Shown: in pieces, positions 20,952 to 22,075 of the stretch
How positions within the stretch are numbered: the first letter of the stretch is position 1
How the letters are laid out: each line of letters starts with the position of its first letter
Source of the DNA: CAZCPB01 sp044223975
GTDB lineage: Bacteria; Planctomycetota; Phycisphaerae; Phycisphaerales; UBA1924
DNA length: 22,075 bases
Assembly (NCBI GenBank): GCA_044223975.1
Contig: JBGALI010000035.1
Coordinates: forward strand, 1 to 22,075
Direction of reading: 5' to 3'
Made by a program: the position numbers and the translations under genes
The notes under the pieces: generated by a model
The model's database searches: none
Told to the model about the DNA's origin: nothing
Seen by the model: the letters and a program-made list of their open reading frames with translations, nothing else

Positions 20952-21440
20952 TCACTCCTTGCGGTCGGCGTGGCAGCAGAGGTCGATGACGACTGCCGCG
21001 GCGAGGATGAGGACGTCGTCCCAGCCGGGGGCGGTTTCGACGCCGTAGGTGTCGGCGATGGTGAACCAACGTTTGGAGACGGTGGCGGCGGTGTGGCCCT
21101 GCGAATCGACGAACTCGTATTCCATGTCGAGGAGGTTGCCGCGGGCCTCGAGGTCGTTGTTGCCGGGGAGGTCGACGGAGAAGGTGCAGTGGAAGGGAGT
21201 GAAGAGGTGCTTGTGGACGGTGGTCGTGCGGTCGTTGCGTTCGATGGTGTAAGTCTTGCCGATGGCGAGGAGTTTCTGGCGGATGCGGGCGAGCTCGTGT
21301 CCCTGCATGTCCTGGAAGGAGAGCTTGTCGCCGATGGCCAGGACGTGGCCGTCGATGTAATAGAGGTCGTTGCCGTCGGAGTCCTTGACGGTGAAATCGT
21401 CGCCGAGGCAGAGGATTTTCTGGCGCATGAGGTAGCGCAT
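20952..21440 (-). CDS. LURP-one-related (LOR/YxjI-type) protein
   Basis: A 162-aa protein that matches the LURP-one-related family (a Tubby-like beta-barrel) along its whole length. The pattern is MRYLMRQKILCLGDDFTVKD, then GDKLSFQDMQGHELARI, TYTIERNDRTTTVHKHLF, the central FHCTFSVDLPGNNDLEA, and the closing helix DDVLILAAAVVIDLCC. LOR proteins are about 160-200 aa; the central hydrophobic helix is buried in the barrel. The biochemical role in bacteria is unsettled (phospholipid-binding or scramblase-like ideas come from the related Tubby/scramblase fold). Start: ATG at 21,438-21,440, with an alternative four codons later. It is divergent from the kinase gene, with a 56-base shared gap, and is followed by the four-helix membrane protein; a membrane-linked role of the pair is a reasonable inference. 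Confidence 0.88.
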   Translation of the reverse strand: MRYLMRQKILCLGDDFTVKDSDGNDLYYIDGHVLAIGDKLSFQDMQGHELARIRQKLLAIGKTYTIERNDRTTTVHKHLFTPFHCTFSVDLPGNNDLEARGNLLDMEYEFVDSQGHTAATVSKRWFTIADTYGVETAPGWDDVLILAAAVVIDLCCHADRKE

Positions 21441-21496
21441 GGGGGGCAGCGTAGCGGAACGGGGCGCGGGCGGTGGGCGGTCCGTACACTTGGTGC

Positions 21497-22075
21497 ATGG
21501 CCGATGTTCCGCCGAGCCTGCCGTTCACGCCGCCGATTGAGGCCAAGCCGCCCCGGGCGGTGGGGGAGTGCGCCGACGACATGATCGGGCCGTACCGCTT
21601 GCTGGAGCTGATCGGCGAGGGCGGGTTCGGGACGGTGTGGCTGGCGGAGCGCCGCGAGCCGATGGTGCAGCGCGTCGCGCTCAAGATCATCAAGCCGGGG
21701 ATGGACTCGCGGGCGGTGATCGCGCGGTTCGAGCAGGAGCGCCAGGCGCTGGCGGTGATGGATCACCCCAACGTGGCCCACGTGTACGACGCGGGGACGA
21801 CGCCGGCGGGGCGGCCGTACTTCGTGATGGAGCTTGTGAAGGGCGAGCCGATCACGGATTTCTGCGACCGGCACAACCTGACGGTGCGCCAGCGGCTGGA
21901 GCTGTTTATCCCGGTGTGCGACGCGGTGCAGCACGCGCACTCCAAGGGATTGATCCACCGCGACATCAAGCCGGGCAACGTGCTGGTGACGTACGTCGCG
22001 GGCCCGGTGGGGGCGGGGGGGGCGCGGGGGGGGGGGGGCGTGGGGGCGGGGCTGACGGTGAAGGTGATCGACTTC
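21497..22075 (+). CDS. Serine/threonine protein kinase, 5' part (runs off the window)
   Basis: The first 193 codons of a Hanks-type kinase are open to the window's end. After a Pro-rich start (residues 1-28) come IGPYRLLELIGEGGFGTVWL with the Gly-rich loop (39-47), the invariant Lys63 (VALKIIKPGMDSRAV), the alpha-C Glu81 in FEQERQAL, HPNVAHVYDAG, PYFVMELVKG, and the catalytic loop HRDIKPGNVL (Asp156, Lys158, Asn161). The DFG motif should come directly after the last codons (VIDF). Between the catalytic loop and VIDF lies a Gly-rich stretch (about 169-185) from a G-run of 13 bases. Planctomycete kinases of this type often carry C-terminal TPR or WD40 repeats and a membrane helix, all beyond the window. 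ATG at 21,497 is the first in frame. Confidence 0.9.
   Translation, partial: MADVPPSLPFTPPIEAKPPRAVGECADDMIGPYRLLELIGEGGFGTVWLAERREPMVQRVALKIIKPGMDSRAVIARFEQERQALAVMDHPNVAHVYDAGTTPAGRPYFVMELVKGEPITDFCDRHNLTVRQRLELFIPVCDAVQHAHSKGLIHRDIKPGNVLVTYVAGPVGAGGARGGGGVGAGLTVKVIDF

Overview
The window most likely comes from a high-GC planctomycete, probably of the class Phycisphaerae. The evidence is a Ser/Thr kinase of planctomycete type at the right edge, a stand-alone prepilin-type protein with an H-X9-DG-like tail, a large secreted repeat protein ending in two dockerin/EF-hand-like loops and a terminal Gly-Cys, and many GTG starts with 4-base gene overlaps. No rRNA, tRNA, CRISPR array, transposase or phage gene was seen. 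Taxonomy is inferred from gene content only.

Left part (1-12,317). A small unknown gene (167-487, -) is followed by a heptamer tandem repeat and an OPT-family transporter (674-2686, +). Convergent to it lies a nine-gene minus-strand cluster that reads, in transcription order, gspF, gspG, gspI-like, gspJ-like, gspK, gspC/pilP-like, gspL-like, gspM-like and a TPR lipoprotein (10,969 down to 2694). This is the inner-membrane platform and the pseudopilus of a type II secretion system. The ATPase (GspE), the secretin (GspD) and the prepilin peptidase (GspO) are not here. Five junctions are GTGA/ATGA overlaps, so most of the cluster is probably translationally coupled. A second heptamer repeat sits in the gspF-gspG gap. 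Divergent from gspF is a threonine dehydrogenase-like MDR enzyme (11,229-12,317, +) that has lost all four cysteines of the structural zinc site.

Middle (12,318-14,680). A Fic protein with a self-inhibition motif (12,509-13,876, +) follows an AT-rich gap. Across this stretch the plus strand changes from C-rich to G-rich, whatever the gene direction. That is the sign expected at a replication origin or at an inversion boundary. A PadR regulator (13,975-14,529, -) is divergent from an S41 peptidase (14,681-16,099, +), and a 19-bp palindrome lies over both possible -10 boxes.

Right part (14,681-22,075). After the S41 gene comes a strong intrinsic terminator, an octamer tandem repeat and the first of three related pentaloop hairpins. 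Then come a prepilin-like gene (16,480-17,364), the 835-aa repeat/dockerin protein (17,490-19,997), an intergenic region with two more hairpins and C-rich repeats, a minus-strand pair (LURP-one-related protein, then a four-helix membrane protein), and the 5' part of a Ser/Thr kinase that runs off the window.

The genes suggest, but do not prove, a link between the secretion machine on the left and extracellular proteins on the right.
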